From: Ruthenibacterium lactatiformans
GTDB lineage: Bacteria; Bacillota; Clostridia; Oscillospirales; Ruminococcaceae
DNA: 64,000 nucleotides
NCBI RefSeq assembly: GCF_000949455.1
Contig: NZ_JXXK01000012.1
Coordinates: forward strand, 38,067 to 102,066
Direction of reading: 5' to 3'
The notes under the pieces were generated by a model that worked only from the letters and a program-made list of their open reading frames with translations, was not told where the DNA came from and made no database searches. Made by a program: the position numbers and the translations under genes. Positions 16,870 to 25,849 of the stretch are shown here, piece after piece. Numbering within the stretch: the first letter of the stretch is position 1; every line of letters begins with the position of its first letter.

Positions 16870-18081
16870 TTACGGCTGCCAAGGAGCGCGCTCCATCCAC
16901 ATGCCGTTGGTAAAGTCCGGAATGGGCACGGGAGCGCCGCCCATGGCCACGCTCTGCTCACTCAGGCAGGAAATACTCATCCATGCCGCCGCATCATATA
17001 CGTCGATGGGCGCAGGCGCGCCCGCCTTTGCGGCGTCGAAGAACGAGCGGAACACCAGCCAGTCCATGCCGTCATGGCCGCCGCGCACGCCTTCGGCCAG
17101 ATATTTTTTCCACACCGGATGGTCGTACTTCTCACGGTACTCCTCGGCGCTGTTCCAGCGCTCGTTCCACTTAAAATCATACTCGTTGTCTTTGCCGTCT
17201 AAAAAGACGCTCTTGTTGTCCTCCATGTACATGCCCTTTGTCCCCTGCACATGGAATCCGCGGGAATAGGCCCGCGGCAAGGTGGTGTCCAGCGTCAGGC
17301 AGATCGTCTCGCCCCGGGCGCATTTGATGATGGTCGTCACCACGTCGCCCTGGGCAAAATTCATTTTTGCAGCGTCGTAGTCCGGGCCTTTTTCCCGCAG
17401 CAGATATTCGTGCAGCCCCGCGGCCTTGGACGCCACTGAAACAAGCGTCAGCATGCGGTTGCCGCGGTTGATGTCCAGCACGTTTGCAATGGGGCCCAGC
17501 TCGTGGGTGGGGTAGTTTTCGCAGTTCCGGTACAGGTAGTTGCGGAAGCGGTAGTGCCGCATCTCGCGCCCGGTGGAGACCTCCTCCCGCAGGTCGTGGC
17601 GGTAACCTCCCTGGCAGTGCACCACCTCGCCGAACAGGCCCTGGCGCACCATATTCAGCACCATCAGCTCGTCGCGGCCGAAACAGCAGTTTTCCAGCAT
17701 CATGCAGGGTACGCCCGTTTCCTCGTGGGTGCGCACCAGCTTCCAGCAGTCCTCCACAGAATATGCGCCCGCCACCTCCACGGCCGTATACTTGCCTGCG
17801 CGCATGGCGTCGCAGGCAAGGTTCAGATGGGATTCCCACGACGCCATAATGACCACAGCGTCGATTTCCGGCATGGCCAGTACCTCGCGGTAATCCGCCG
17901 CAGCGCGGGGCGCGGGCTGGCCCGCTGCCGTCACAAGCTGCACGCCCTTCTCCCGGCGGTCCTCATAATTGTCGCACACGGCCAGCACACGAACGCCCGG
18001 CTGGGGCAGGATACAGTTTTCCAGCAGGTTGGAGCCGCGGTTGCCCAGGCCGATAACACCTACATTCAATACTTCTTTCAT
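16870..18081 (-). CDS. Gfo/Idh/MocA-fold protein resembling GH109 glycosidases
   Basis: A 403-aa protein with an N-terminal NAD-binding fold (VGVIGLGNRGSNLLEN, then VLAVCDNY) and a C-terminal substrate domain. Features shared with GH109 NAD-dependent alpha-N-acetylgalactosaminidases are HELGPIANVLDINRGNRM, TLPRAYSRGFHVQGTKGMYM, VRGGHDGMDW and the ending IDVYDAAAWMSISCLSEQSV plus VPIPDFTNG. Such enzymes cleave glycosides by a redox mechanism with bound NAD. The ATG at 18081 follows AAGGGAG at about ten bases; a longer N-terminus is possible but lacks homology. It stands alone, so the substrate is not indicated by neighbours. A plain sugar dehydrogenase is the alternative. Confidence 0.8.
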   Translation of the reverse strand: MKEVLNVGVIGLGNRGSNLLENCILPQPGVRVLAVCDNYEDRREKGVQLVTAAGQPAPRAAADYREVLAMPEIDAVVIMASWESHLNLACDAMRAGKYTAVEVAGAYSVEDCWKLVRTHEETGVPCMMLENCCFGRDELMVLNMVRQGLFGEVVHCQGGYRHDLREEVSTGREMRHYRFRNYLYRNCENYPTHELGPIANVLDINRGNRMLTLVSVASKAAGLHEYLLREKGPDYDAAKMNFAQGDVVTTIIKCARGETICLTLDTTLPRAYSRGFHVQGTKGMYMEDNKSVFLDGKDNEYDFKWNERWNSAEEYREKYDHPVWKKYLAEGVRGGHDGMDWLVFRSFFDAAKAGAPAPIDVYDAAAWMSISCLSEQSVAMGGAPVPIPDFTNGMWMERAPWQP

Positions 18082-18230
18082 AAATGGATACTCCCTTTCC
18101 GTTTCAAAAGCGGCCCGCACAGGCTCTGGGCCGTTATTTCCTTCGTCTGCACAGGTATTCGGAGCCTGATATTTCATATCATAGTACCAGTATACAAAGA
18201 AGAACAGCAGTTTTCAACAGGGCAAACCGG

Positions 18231-19088
18231 TCACCGAAACGCAAACAGCGCGTCGGAAACGTCGGCGTAATTCTGCAGCGTCAGCTGCTCGGGCCGGGCC
18301 GTGGGCGGCACGCCTGCCGCAGCCAGCGCCTCGGCCACCGCCTCCTTGGGCAGATGCAGCCCCGCGCTGGCCGCGTTGGCCGCCGTCTTGCGCCGCTGGC
18401 TGAACGCGGCGCGGATGACACGGAACATCGCTTCCGCGCTGCGGGGCGTGACCGGCGGCGCTTCGTGCAGACGCAGCTGAATGACGGCGCTCGTTACCTT
18501 GGGCGGGGGATAAAAGCTGCCCGGCTGTACGGTAAACAGCGTGCGGGGCGCGGCGTAATAATGCACCGCATATGTGACAGCGCCCGCCGCGCGGGTGCCG
18601 GGCGCGGCGGAAAGGCGATCCGCCGCCTCTTTCTGCACCATTACCGTGATATGCTCGATGGGCAGCCGCTCCTCCAGCAGCTTCATGACGATAGGGCTGG
18701 TAATATAATAGGGCAGGTTTGCACATACGGCCACACGCAGGCCCGGGAACTCGTCCCGGATGAGCGCCGCAAGGTCCACCTTCAGCACGTCGCCCTCCAC
18801 GACCGTCACGTTTTCATATTCTGCCAGAGTTTCCGCCAGCAGCGGCGGCAGACGCTTGTCCACCTCCACCGCCACTACTTTTTTTGCGCGCCGCGCCAGC
18901 TCCTTGGTCAGCACCCCCATGCCGGGGCCGACCTCCAGCACGCCGAAGTGCTCGTCAATCCCCGCCGCCTCGGCGATCTTGGGGCAGATGCCCGGGTTGA
19001 CGATAAAATTCTGCCCGAATTCCTTGGAGAGCGAAAAGCCGTGCGCCGCGCACAGCGTTTTGATGGTGGAAATATCCGTCAGATTCAC
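18231..19088 (-). CDS. rsmA: 16S rRNA dimethyladenosine transferase
   Basis: A 285-aa SAM-dependent enzyme that dimethylates two adjacent adenines near the 3' end of 16S rRNA. Motifs: SKEFGQNFIVNPGICPKI at the N-terminus, VLEVGPGMGVLTKELARRA (SAM motif I), and NLPYYITSPIVMKLL, the NxPY catalytic motif of KsgA. The start is GTG at 19088 with GAGGAGG six bases upstream; frames further upstream run into the terminator hairpin of the preceding gene. Length matches the family. Confidence 0.93.
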   Translation of the reverse strand: MNLTDISTIKTLCAAHGFSLSKEFGQNFIVNPGICPKIAEAAGIDEHFGVLEVGPGMGVLTKELARRAKKVVAVEVDKRLPPLLAETLAEYENVTVVEGDVLKVDLAALIRDEFPGLRVAVCANLPYYITSPIVMKLLEERLPIEHITVMVQKEAADRLSAAPGTRAAGAVTYAVHYYAAPRTLFTVQPGSFYPPPKVTSAVIQLRLHEAPPVTPRSAEAMFRVIRAAFSQRRKTAANAASAGLHLPKEAVAEALAAAGVPPTARPEQLTLQNYADVSDALFAFR

Positions 19089-19110
19089 GCGCTGCCTCCT
19101 CTTTTTTCTT

Positions 19111-19177
19111 GGCGGAACAAAAACGCACCGCGCCCGCCGGGCTGTGCGCCCCGCAGCGCGGTGTGCGTTGTTCCGCC
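19111..19177 (-). terminator. Long hairpin between the S41 protease gene and rsmA
   Basis: Segments 19111-19133 and 19156-19177 pair almost throughout. On the minus strand the GC-rich core is followed by TTTTTG, as in an intrinsic terminator for the protease gene. The outer part of the stem reaches to within 22 bases of the rsmA start. Confidence 0.75.
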
Positions 19178-19227
19178 GCCCCGGATACAGGGGCGAGACT
19201 CCATTTACAAACAGTTCCGGCCCGCGC

Positions 19228-20571
19228 TTATGCCGCAGGCTCGGCGGCCGACGAAGCGTCCGTTCCGGCCGGTTCGCTCTGTAAAGAGGAACCCGCGCCG
19301 CCCGCCTCCGAAGCCGAGCTGCTCTGTGACGGCTCCAGGCTGGCCTGGATGTCGTTGCGGCCCGTAAGCGTATCCACCACTTCAAACGCGCGCAGGATCT
19401 GCGGATCGGTATCCACGGTGAAGTTGTAGAAATTCGCCTCCTCCTCGGCGGAGAGAGACGCCTCCACATCCGGTGAAATGCCTGTCCCGTTGAAGGTGGC
19501 TCCGTTCTTGCTCAGCAGCAGGCCCACCGTATACGAAAATGCCGAGCCGTCTGAAAGAGCCACCGGACGGCACTGGATGGTGCCCTTGCCCGCTGTGCGC
19601 GTACCGACGACGCGTCCTTTTTCAAATTCCCGAATGGATGTGGCAAACAGCTCCGCCGCGTAGGACGTGTTGCCGTTCACCAGCACCACCATGGGCAGCT
19701 CCACCTCGCTGGCGTCGGAGGTCTCCAGCGTGGTGACGGTTCCGTCCTTGTTCTGCTGGCTTGCGATAGGGCCTACCGGGCACAGGTAATCGATCACATG
19801 CATGGCGTTCGTCAGGTTTCCGCCCGTGTTGTTGCGCACGTCGAACACCACGCCGTCCACGGCGACGCCCTCCTCCTGCCAGCGTTCAAAATATGCTTTC
19901 AGCTCGTCCACTGTCTTGGAATTGAAAGCGTTGATCCAGAAATATGCGGTCGTGGTACCCTCCGGCACCTGGCCCTCCACGGAGGGCACGTCGAACTCGC
20001 GGCGCTGGATCTCCACCGTGTGCTCGTCCTCGCCCGTGGCGTTCACCACCGTGAGCAGCACCGACGTGCCGGATTCGCCCAGCAGCTGGCTGTTCACCTG
20101 CGAGAGGGAAAGCGTTTTAACGTCCAGCTCCCCGACCTTGGTGATGTAGAAATTCTTCTGCAGGCCGGATTCCTCCGCCGGGCTGTTGGGGTACACCTTA
20201 ACAATGCGCGCATAGCCGTTGGCGTCCTTGATCACATCCGCGCCCACGCCCATGACCACGCCGTTCTGCTGGTTGAGATATTCCAGATACTGCTTTGCGG
20301 TATAATAGCGCGCGTCCTTGTCGCCCATGCCGGTAACGTAGCCCGCCGCGATATAATCGTACAGGGTGTCGTCCACGATCTCGCCGTAATAATTCTCCCG
20401 GGCGCTCTTGTCCATCTCCGAGAGCTTGTTGTACATGATCTCTTTTTCGCGCACGCCGCTGACGGTCCGGTTGAACAGCTGCATGCTCAGAATCATCGTC
20501 ACAACGAAGGTGACCGTCATGGCAATGATGGCGATGGCCACCGCCAGATTTACGGTGATCTTTTTATTCAT
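19228..20571 (-). CDS. S41-family (CtpA-type) carboxyl-terminal processing protease
   Basis: A 447-aa secreted, membrane-anchored protease: one N-terminal helix (residues 9-31), a PDZ domain (about 95-185, with IVKVYPNSPAEESGL) and a peptidase S41 domain. The catalytic Ser is in NGNTSYAAELFA and the general-base Lys in GTRTAGKGTIQ; the serine context is looser than the common GSASASEI. The C-terminus ends in a low-complexity Ser/Ala/Glu tail. It is the last gene of an ftsE-ftsX-M23 hydrolase-protease block, so cleavage of cell-wall or division proteins is a reasonable guess. Confidence 0.9.
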   Translation of the reverse strand: MNKKITVNLAVAIAIIAMTVTFVVTMILSMQLFNRTVSGVREKEIMYNKLSEMDKSARENYYGEIVDDTLYDYIAAGYVTGMGDKDARYYTAKQYLEYLNQQNGVVMGVGADVIKDANGYARIVKVYPNSPAEESGLQKNFYITKVGELDVKTLSLSQVNSQLLGESGTSVLLTVVNATGEDEHTVEIQRREFDVPSVEGQVPEGTTTAYFWINAFNSKTVDELKAYFERWQEEGVAVDGVVFDVRNNTGGNLTNAMHVIDYLCPVGPIASQQNKDGTVTTLETSDASEVELPMVVLVNGNTSYAAELFATSIREFEKGRVVGTRTAGKGTIQCRPVALSDGSAFSYTVGLLLSKNGATFNGTGISPDVEASLSAEEEANFYNFTVDTDPQILRAFEVVDTLTGRNDIQASLEPSQSSSASEAGGAGSSLQSEPAGTDASSAAEPAA

Positions 20572-20613
20572 AGCTTCGTCTCACTTTCCTTGCGCGGGTG
20601 CCGAAACCGCTGT

Positions 20614-21771
20614 TCAGCCCCACGGCGGCCCCAGATACGGCCGCGAGCTCACCGCCGCGCCGTTAAGAGTCGTCTCAAAATGCAGGTGGTTGCCCGTACT
20701 GTTGCCCGTGCTCCCCACATAACCGATGAGCTGGCCCTGCGTCACGTAATCGCCGTCGTTTACAGCGCGCGCCGACATATGGCCGTAAATGGTAGCAAGG
20801 CCGGAGCCGTGGGATATCTTTACGGAAATTCCGTAGGTCCAGTGGTTGTTGGTGCTCACCACGCCGTCCGCAGCCGCATAGATGGGCGTGCCCGCCGGGG
20901 CCGGCACATCCATGCCGCGGTGCACGTCCCACTTGCCGTAGATCCAGCGTCCCACGCCGAAATCGGAGGAAAGGTTCGTATACCCCGGGATAGGCCAGGC
21001 AAAGCCGCCCTGATTGTACTCGAAATCCACGTTGTTTGCCGCCGTCCACTGCCGCCATTCTTCCTGCGCCTGCTCGTACTGCCTCTGGGTTTCCGCCAGA
21101 GCCTCTTCATTTGCGGCAAGGTCCGCCTCAGCCGCGCTGATGGCTGCATCCGCCTGCTGGATGGCATTGGAATACGCCACGGCGGTGTCTGTCAGCTCCT
21201 GCTCGCGGGCGGCAAGGTCCGCAAGCTGCTGCTCCAGCTCGGCGCGCTGGGCCTCCAGGGCCGCCTGCTCGTCCCGCAGCTGCTGTACGAGCTGGGTATC
21301 ATGCTCCGATATCTGCTGCAGGTTTTCGGCAAACAGCAGGATCTGGGAAACGTCGTCGATGCCCAGAAGAATTGCAAGGTTCGACTGCCGGCTCATCTCG
21401 TACATGCCCTTGAGGCGGGATTCGAACATGCTCTTATTATACGCCACATTGGCCGCTTTTTCCGCCACCTCGGCATTTTTCAGCTCAATGCTCTGCTGTT
21501 GGGCCGCGATGTCCTCCTTGATGGCGGCAAGCTGCGCCTTCAGGTTATTGGCCTGTGCCTGATAATACTGCTTGGTCTGCTCGGATTTTTCCTTGCTGTT
21601 CTCCACGGCGCTGATGTTGGATTTGATGTCCTCCAGCTCCTTGCGCAGACGCTCCAGCTTCTCCGCCGGCGTTTCGGCATAGGCAAAGATCAGCGGCACG
21701 CCGATGGTCATCACCATCAGTGCGGCAAGCACCAGACATACGACGCGGACCAGTTTTTTATGCTTTTCCAT
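20614..21771 (-). CDS. Exported M23 peptidoglycan endopeptidase with coiled coil
   Basis: A 385-aa protein: a signal-anchor (residues 8-30, ending AYA), two long coiled-coil stretches (about 35-120 and 165-255, rich in Gln/Glu/Ala heptads), then a LytM domain (about 270-385). The zinc ligands appear intact: the His and Asp of HRGMD and the HxH of HLHFE. It resembles the EnvC/PcsB type of hydrolase activated by FtsEX, but unlike EnvC it keeps its catalytic residues. ftsX lies 25 bases upstream, supporting FtsEX-controlled wall cleavage at the septum. Confidence 0.9.
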   Translation of the reverse strand: MEKHKKLVRVVCLVLAALMVMTIGVPLIFAYAETPAEKLERLRKELEDIKSNISAVENSKEKSEQTKQYYQAQANNLKAQLAAIKEDIAAQQQSIELKNAEVAEKAANVAYNKSMFESRLKGMYEMSRQSNLAILLGIDDVSQILLFAENLQQISEHDTQLVQQLRDEQAALEAQRAELEQQLADLAAREQELTDTAVAYSNAIQQADAAISAAEADLAANEEALAETQRQYEQAQEEWRQWTAANNVDFEYNQGGFAWPIPGYTNLSSDFGVGRWIYGKWDVHRGMDVPAPAGTPIYAAADGVVSTNNHWTYGISVKISHGSGLATIYGHMSARAVNDGDYVTQGQLIGYVGSTGNSTGNHLHFETTLNGAAVSSRPYLGPPWG

Positions 21772-21796
21772 AGAAAACTCCTGTGTTCAAAAAAGA

Positions 21797-22759
21797 TCAC
21801 ACCTTCAGGTGCTTGCGGATGCTGGACGCGCAGCCCACGCCGCCGATGGCGACGCCGAACAGCACAAACCCGCCCAGCAGCGGCCAGATGATATCCATGA
21901 ACGGCCACATGCATTTGGTGAACTCGTTCAGCCAAAGCGCCTCCGGCTGCAGCAGCGCCTGCTCCAGCCCGTAATACGCACCGCCCACAACGACCGTGGC
22001 CAGCACGCCCGAGATAGCGCCCACCGTCATGCCCTCCACAAAGAACGGCAGCCGGATGAACGCATTCGTCGCGCCCACGAATTTCATGATATTGATCTCC
22101 TTGCGGCGGGCAAATACCGTCAGGCGGATGGTGTTGCTGATGACCACCACGCTCACCACGCCCAGCACGGCCACAAGGCCCCAGCCGATGTAGTTGACGA
22201 TGCGCTTCAGGTTCACCAATGTACTGGAAAGCTCGGAGGGCGAATTCACTTTGTAAAACACGTTCGCATCGCTGGCGGTGCCGTCCTCGGCCGTGGCCGT
22301 ATACGCGCCCATGGCCTTGATGCGCTCCACTGTGGGCGCAAGGTCCGCAACGTCTGTCACCGACACGCGGAACGAAGCGGGCAGCGGATTTTCGGTGTTC
22401 CCTTCTCCGGCATAATCGTTCATGATATCGCCGTAGTCGCCCAGATACTCCCGCATTTCCTCCACGGCCGCAGCCTTGGGGACGTATTCGCAGGCAGCCA
22501 CGTTCCCGTCGGCGGGGATCTGCGTTTTCAGCGCCTCCACGGTCTCGGCGGGGGCGGCGTCATCGATGAAAAAGACGATCTCGTTGAGCGTTTCAAGATA
22601 ATCCACATAGCTTGTCACGTTGACGGACAGCAGCGCCGCCACGCCCGTGATCATCAGGCATGCCACCAGCACGCCGATGGATGCCAGCGTCATCAGCCGG
22701 TTGGCCACCATGCTGTGCCATCCCTGCTTGACAAGATACTTAAAGCTGGACCATTTCAT
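21797..22759 (-). CDS. ftsX: Cell-division ABC transporter-like permease FtsX
   Basis: A 320-aa membrane protein with four helices: one near the N-terminus (about 21-45), an outer domain of about 120 residues (EFVxF-like start at LNEIVFFIDDAAPAE), and three helices near the C-terminus (about 180-315). The cytoplasmic segment RRKEINIMKFVGATNAFIR is the conserved FtsX coupling region. It moves no substrate; it transmits ATP hydrolysis by FtsE to external hydrolases. The start overlaps the ftsE stop by four bases. Confidence 0.94.
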   Translation of the reverse strand: MKWSSFKYLVKQGWHSMVANRLMTLASIGVLVACLMITGVAALLSVNVTSYVDYLETLNEIVFFIDDAAPAETVEALKTQIPADGNVAACEYVPKAAAVEEMREYLGDYGDIMNDYAGEGNTENPLPASFRVSVTDVADLAPTVERIKAMGAYTATAEDGTASDANVFYKVNSPSELSSTLVNLKRIVNYIGWGLVAVLGVVSVVVISNTIRLTVFARRKEINIMKFVGATNAFIRLPFFVEGMTVGAISGVLATVVVGGAYYGLEQALLQPEALWLNEFTKCMWPFMDIIWPLLGGFVLFGVAIGGVGCASSIRKHLKV

Positions 22760-23481
22760 ACCTGCGCGGCCTCCCTCCCGTACCGGCCGAGGCCGTCGTC
22801 GACCACCTCGCCGTGGTCGATCATGATGGTGCGCTTGCGGAACCGCGCGGCCAGCTCGCGTTCATGGGTGACGACCACGACCGTGGTGCCCACGCTGTTG
22901 ATGGCCTGCAGCAGCTCCATGATCTCCACAGACAGCTCCGGGTCGATATTGCCGGTGGGCTCGTCCGCAATGATGATGGGCGGGGAATGAACCAAAGCCC
23001 GCGCCAGCGCAATGCGCTGCTGCTCGCCGCCGGAAAGCTCCTGCGGCAGGCTGTGCGCCTTGCCCGCGAGCCCCACCAGGTTCAGCACATAGGGCACGCG
23101 CCGCTTGATCTGCCGCTCGGGGATATTCGTCACACGCATGGCAAAGGCCACGTTCTCGTAGGCCGTCATCGTGGGAATAAGGCGGAAATCCTGGAACACC
23201 ACGCCCAGCCCGCGGCGCAGGTAGGGAATTTCCCGCTGACGGATGCTGGAAAGGTCGCGCCCGTTGACGAAAACCTTGCCCTCGGTGGCTGCCTCCTCGC
23301 GCAGGATCAGCTTGAGGAACGTGCTTTTGCCCGCGCCGGAATGGCCCAGAACGAACACGAATTCGCCTTTTTTGATGGAGAGATTCACGTTGTGGAGCGC
23401 CACGATGTCCTTGCTTTTGGCGTCCAGCCCGGTGTATATCTTCTTCACGTTTTCAAAACGGATCATATCGGTAGTTGCCAT
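22756..23481 (-). CDS. ftsE: Cell-division ATP-binding protein FtsE
   Basis: A 241-aa ABC ATPase: Walker A GHSGAGKSTFLKL, Q-loop GVVFQDFRLIP, signature LSGGEQQRIALARAL, Walker B IIIADEPTGNID, His switch VVTHERELA. Partner of FtsX at the division site. The first gene of the block; a 162-base gap with a terminator separates it from the upstream PucR-type gene. Confidence 0.95.
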   Translation of the reverse strand: MATTDMIRFENVKKIYTGLDAKSKDIVALHNVNLSIKKGEFVFVLGHSGAGKSTFLKLILREEAATEGKVFVNGRDLSSIRQREIPYLRRGLGVVFQDFRLIPTMTAYENVAFAMRVTNIPERQIKRRVPYVLNLVGLAGKAHSLPQELSGGEQQRIALARALVHSPPIIIADEPTGNIDPELSVEIMELLQAINSVGTTVVVVTHERELAARFRKRTIMIDHGEVVDDGLGRYGREAAQV

Positions 23482-23591
23482 ATCATTCTCCTATGGGGGT
23501 CACGGTTGAGTGCGTGCGCGCAAAGCACCGCCCTGCGCAGGGAATACGCGCCTGCCGCCCGCGATATTGCACCGCGGGCACGGCATATTCC

Positions 23592-23634
23592 AAAAAGGCG
23601 CCGCTGCGGCGAAAGCAGGCTTTGCCGCAACGGC
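23592..23634 (-). terminator. Terminator downstream of the PucR-type regulator
   Basis: Arms GCCGCTGCGGC (23600-23610) and GCCGCAACGGC (23624-23634) pair with one mismatch. On the minus strand the hairpin is followed by five T residues (23592-23596). The rest of the gap to ftsE (23482-23591) shows no clear feature. Confidence 0.7.
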
Positions 23635-23643
23635 TCTTTTTTC

Positions 23644-24729
23644 TTAATACTTCGCGGGGTTGGCGCTCAGGTATTTCTTGACCATCAGCGCCACCTTGAA
23701 CACAATGGCGTCGTCGAATTCCCGCAGGTCCAGGCCCGTCAGCTTTTTGATTTTTTCCAGACGGTACACCAGTGTGTTGCGGTGCACGAACAGGCCGCGG
23801 CTCGTCTCCGAAACGTTGAGGTTGTTTTCAAAGAAGCGCTGGATGGTGAACAGCGTCTCGGCGTCCAGGCTCTCGATGCTGCCCTGTTTAAACACTTCTT
23901 TCAGGAACATCTCGCACAGCGTGGTGGGCAGCTGATAGATCAGGCGGGCGATGCCCAGATGGTCGTAGCTGACGATCGCCTGCTCGGTGTCGAACACCTT
24001 GCCCACCTCCATGGCGATCTGTGCCTCCTTGAAGCTCTGGGCCAGGTCCTTCACATTGGCAATGGGCGTGCCGATGCCCACAACGGCCTTGATGTAATGC
24101 TCGCCGTTGAGGGTGTCCACAATGCTGGCGGCCAGCTTTTCGATGTCGTGCTGGTCGATGCCGCGCTTGATCTCCTTGACGAGGACGGTGTCGTTCTCGC
24201 TGATGTTGAACACGAAGTCCTTCTGCTTATCGGGGAACAGGCCGCTTACGACGTCGTAGGCGGAAATGTCCGCGCCCGAGGTAACGCGGATGAGCAGCAC
24301 CACGCGGGACACGTCCGTTGCGAAATGCAGCTCGCGCGCCTTGGCATAGATATCGCCGGGCAGGATATTGTCCAGCACCACATTCTTGATAAAGTTCGCC
24401 TTGTCGAACTTCTCGTCGTGGTACTGCTTGATGTTCTGCAGGCTGATGGCCAGCAGCGCCGCATAGCGCAGGGCGGGCTCGTCGGTTCCCTCCACCAGAA
24501 CGGCATAATCGTTGCGCTTGTTCGAACTGAACAGATGATAGGTGTAGCCGTCCCGCACGAACGCGTCGCCGGCTGTCAGCCGGTCGGACGCGATGCCGTC
24601 CCGCACCTCGCCGATGCGGTTCAAGTCAGAACAGGAGATGATGGTGCCCGTTTCATCGACAACGCCCACCATGCGGTCGATCGCATCTTTCATCTGATAG
24701 ACAACGCCCTGAAAAACTCTGTTCGCCAT
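23644..24729 (-). CDS. PucR-type transcriptional regulator
   Basis: A 361-aa protein with the C-terminal PucR/CdaR helix-turn-helix (about residues 300-355: NNLNVSETSRGLFVHRNTLV, then YRLEKIKKLTGLDLREFDDA). The middle part resembles the GGDEF-like sensor found between sensor and DNA-binding domains in this family, with VVGIGTPIANVKDLAQSFKE. The N-terminal sensor starts MANRVFQGVVYQMKDAIDRM and is not assigned to a ligand. Neighbours do not reveal its target. It has its own promoter, overlapped by a perfect inverted repeat, which suggests self-control. Confidence 0.82.
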   Translation of the reverse strand: MANRVFQGVVYQMKDAIDRMVGVVDETGTIISCSDLNRIGEVRDGIASDRLTAGDAFVRDGYTYHLFSSNKRNDYAVLVEGTDEPALRYAALLAISLQNIKQYHDEKFDKANFIKNVVLDNILPGDIYAKARELHFATDVSRVVLLIRVTSGADISAYDVVSGLFPDKQKDFVFNISENDTVLVKEIKRGIDQHDIEKLAASIVDTLNGEHYIKAVVGIGTPIANVKDLAQSFKEAQIAMEVGKVFDTEQAIVSYDHLGIARLIYQLPTTLCEMFLKEVFKQGSIESLDAETLFTIQRFFENNLNVSETSRGLFVHRNTLVYRLEKIKKLTGLDLREFDDAIVFKVALMVKKYLSANPAKY

Positions 24730-24811
24730 AATACCCTTTTCCCTTCTGTGCTGCGGCGCTCTGCATGCGCTCAGTTGTGAATTTTAACAATAAGGTGTCG
24801 CTTTAGTCTCT

Positions 24812-24840
24812 ATTTTACACAATAGTTCTGACTTTTGCAA
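24812..24840 (-). promoter_or_regulatory. Promoter of the PucR-type regulator
   Basis: TTGCAA (24835-24840) and TAAAAT (24812-24817) on the minus strand, 17 bases apart, 83 bases ahead of the gene. The AT-rich surroundings contrast with the GC-rich coding DNA. The same two hexamers with the same spacing and GTG before the -10 recur upstream of efp. Confidence 0.72.
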
Positions 24841-24877
24841 CATATTTCAACAAAATAAACGTCATTTTATTGTGTAA
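24815..24877. promoter_or_regulatory. 10-bp perfect inverted repeat overlapping the PucR promoter
   Basis: TTACACAATA (24815-24824) and TATTGTGTAA (24868-24877) are exact inverted copies 43 bases apart. The left copy overlaps the -10 box and the right copy lies about 30 bases upstream of the -35 box. Paired operators with DNA looping are one reading; a link to the PucR protein itself is an inference. Bases 24878-25004 hold nothing else I can assign. Confidence 0.45.
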
Positions 24878-25004
24878 TTTGGGAAACAGGGCGCAAACAC
24901 TGCATTTATCGTACATTTTTCATGTGAAAAATGTTTTAAAAACCTGTGAACAGCGCGCCGAAAATGCAGTTTCCAGCATTTGGCCCGGAATTTTTTCCTG
25001 TTTT

Positions 25005-25709
25005 CTAGCCGCCGAGGATACGCGCCACCTCTGCGGGCGAAAGCTCGCGGAAGCCGCCCGGCCCCAGCGCGGCGTCCAGCGCCAGGCCGCCGATGGCCGT
25101 GCGCCGCAGCTCGTTCACGCCCGCGCCGTATACGCCGAACATGCGCTTGATCTGATGATACACGCCCTGGCGCAGCACCACACGCGCGCTGCACGGGCCG
25201 TCCGGCCCCGGCGAAAGCTCCGCGGGCTGCAGCCGCTGCCCGTCCGCCAGCCGGACGCCCGCCGCAAAACCAGCCGCCATCTCCGGCGTGAGGGGCGTGT
25301 CCAGCAGCACCTCGTAGGTTTTTGGCACATGCCGCCTGGGCGCGAGGATATCATGGGCGAATGCGCCGTCATCCGTCACCAGCACAAAGCCCGTGCTGGT
25401 CTTGTCCAGCCGCCCGGCGGGGAACAGGCTGCGGCGGGGGTAGGCCCTGCCCACAAGGTCCACCACAGTCACGTCGTTTTTGTCCGCGGACGCACTCACC
25501 ACACCCTTGGGTTTGTCCAGCATGATGTACACATACTGCTGCAGGACGAGCGGCTGCCCGTTCAGCGTGACAGCCGCGCCGGCCGGCACCTGAGCGTCCG
25601 CGCTGCGGCACACCGCGCCGTTCACGCACACCAGCCCTTTCTGAATGGCCCGCCGTACGTCCGAGCGGCTCTGCTGGGCCGCGCCCGCCACATACTTATC
25701 CAGACGCAT
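25005..25709 (-). CDS. RsuA/RluB-family 16S/23S rRNA pseudouridine synthase
   Basis: A 234-aa enzyme: an N-terminal S4 RNA-binding domain (residues 1-45, MRLDKYVAGAAQQSRSDVRR) and a catalytic domain. The family motif is GRLDKTSTGFVLVTDD (catalytic Asp in RLD), together with YIMLDKPKGVV and RQGVYHQIKRMF. The ATG at 25709 follows GGGGGAGGGG; a 17-codon upstream extension is Arg/Gly-rich and not conserved. It makes one pseudouridine in rRNA; whether the target is 16S (RsuA) or 23S (RluB) cannot be decided here. Confidence 0.9.
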   Translation of the reverse strand: MRLDKYVAGAAQQSRSDVRRAIQKGLVCVNGAVCRSADAQVPAGAAVTLNGQPLVLQQYVYIMLDKPKGVVSASADKNDVTVVDLVGRAYPRRSLFPAGRLDKTSTGFVLVTDDGAFAHDILAPRRHVPKTYEVLLDTPLTPEMAAGFAAGVRLADGQRLQPAELSPGPDGPCSARVVLRQGVYHQIKRMFGVYGAGVNELRRTAIGGLALDAALGPGGFRELSPAEVARILGG

Positions 25710-25849
25710 GCCGCGTCCCCTCCCCCCGCGCCGGGCCCGGACCCGGCTTTTTCTTATCAATTATTATACGGTCCAGTATAGCACAAAAAAGGCCGAAACA
25801 GGTAGTGTTTCCCGTTTCGGCCCTGGGGGAGCGGAGGCCGCCGCTCCGC

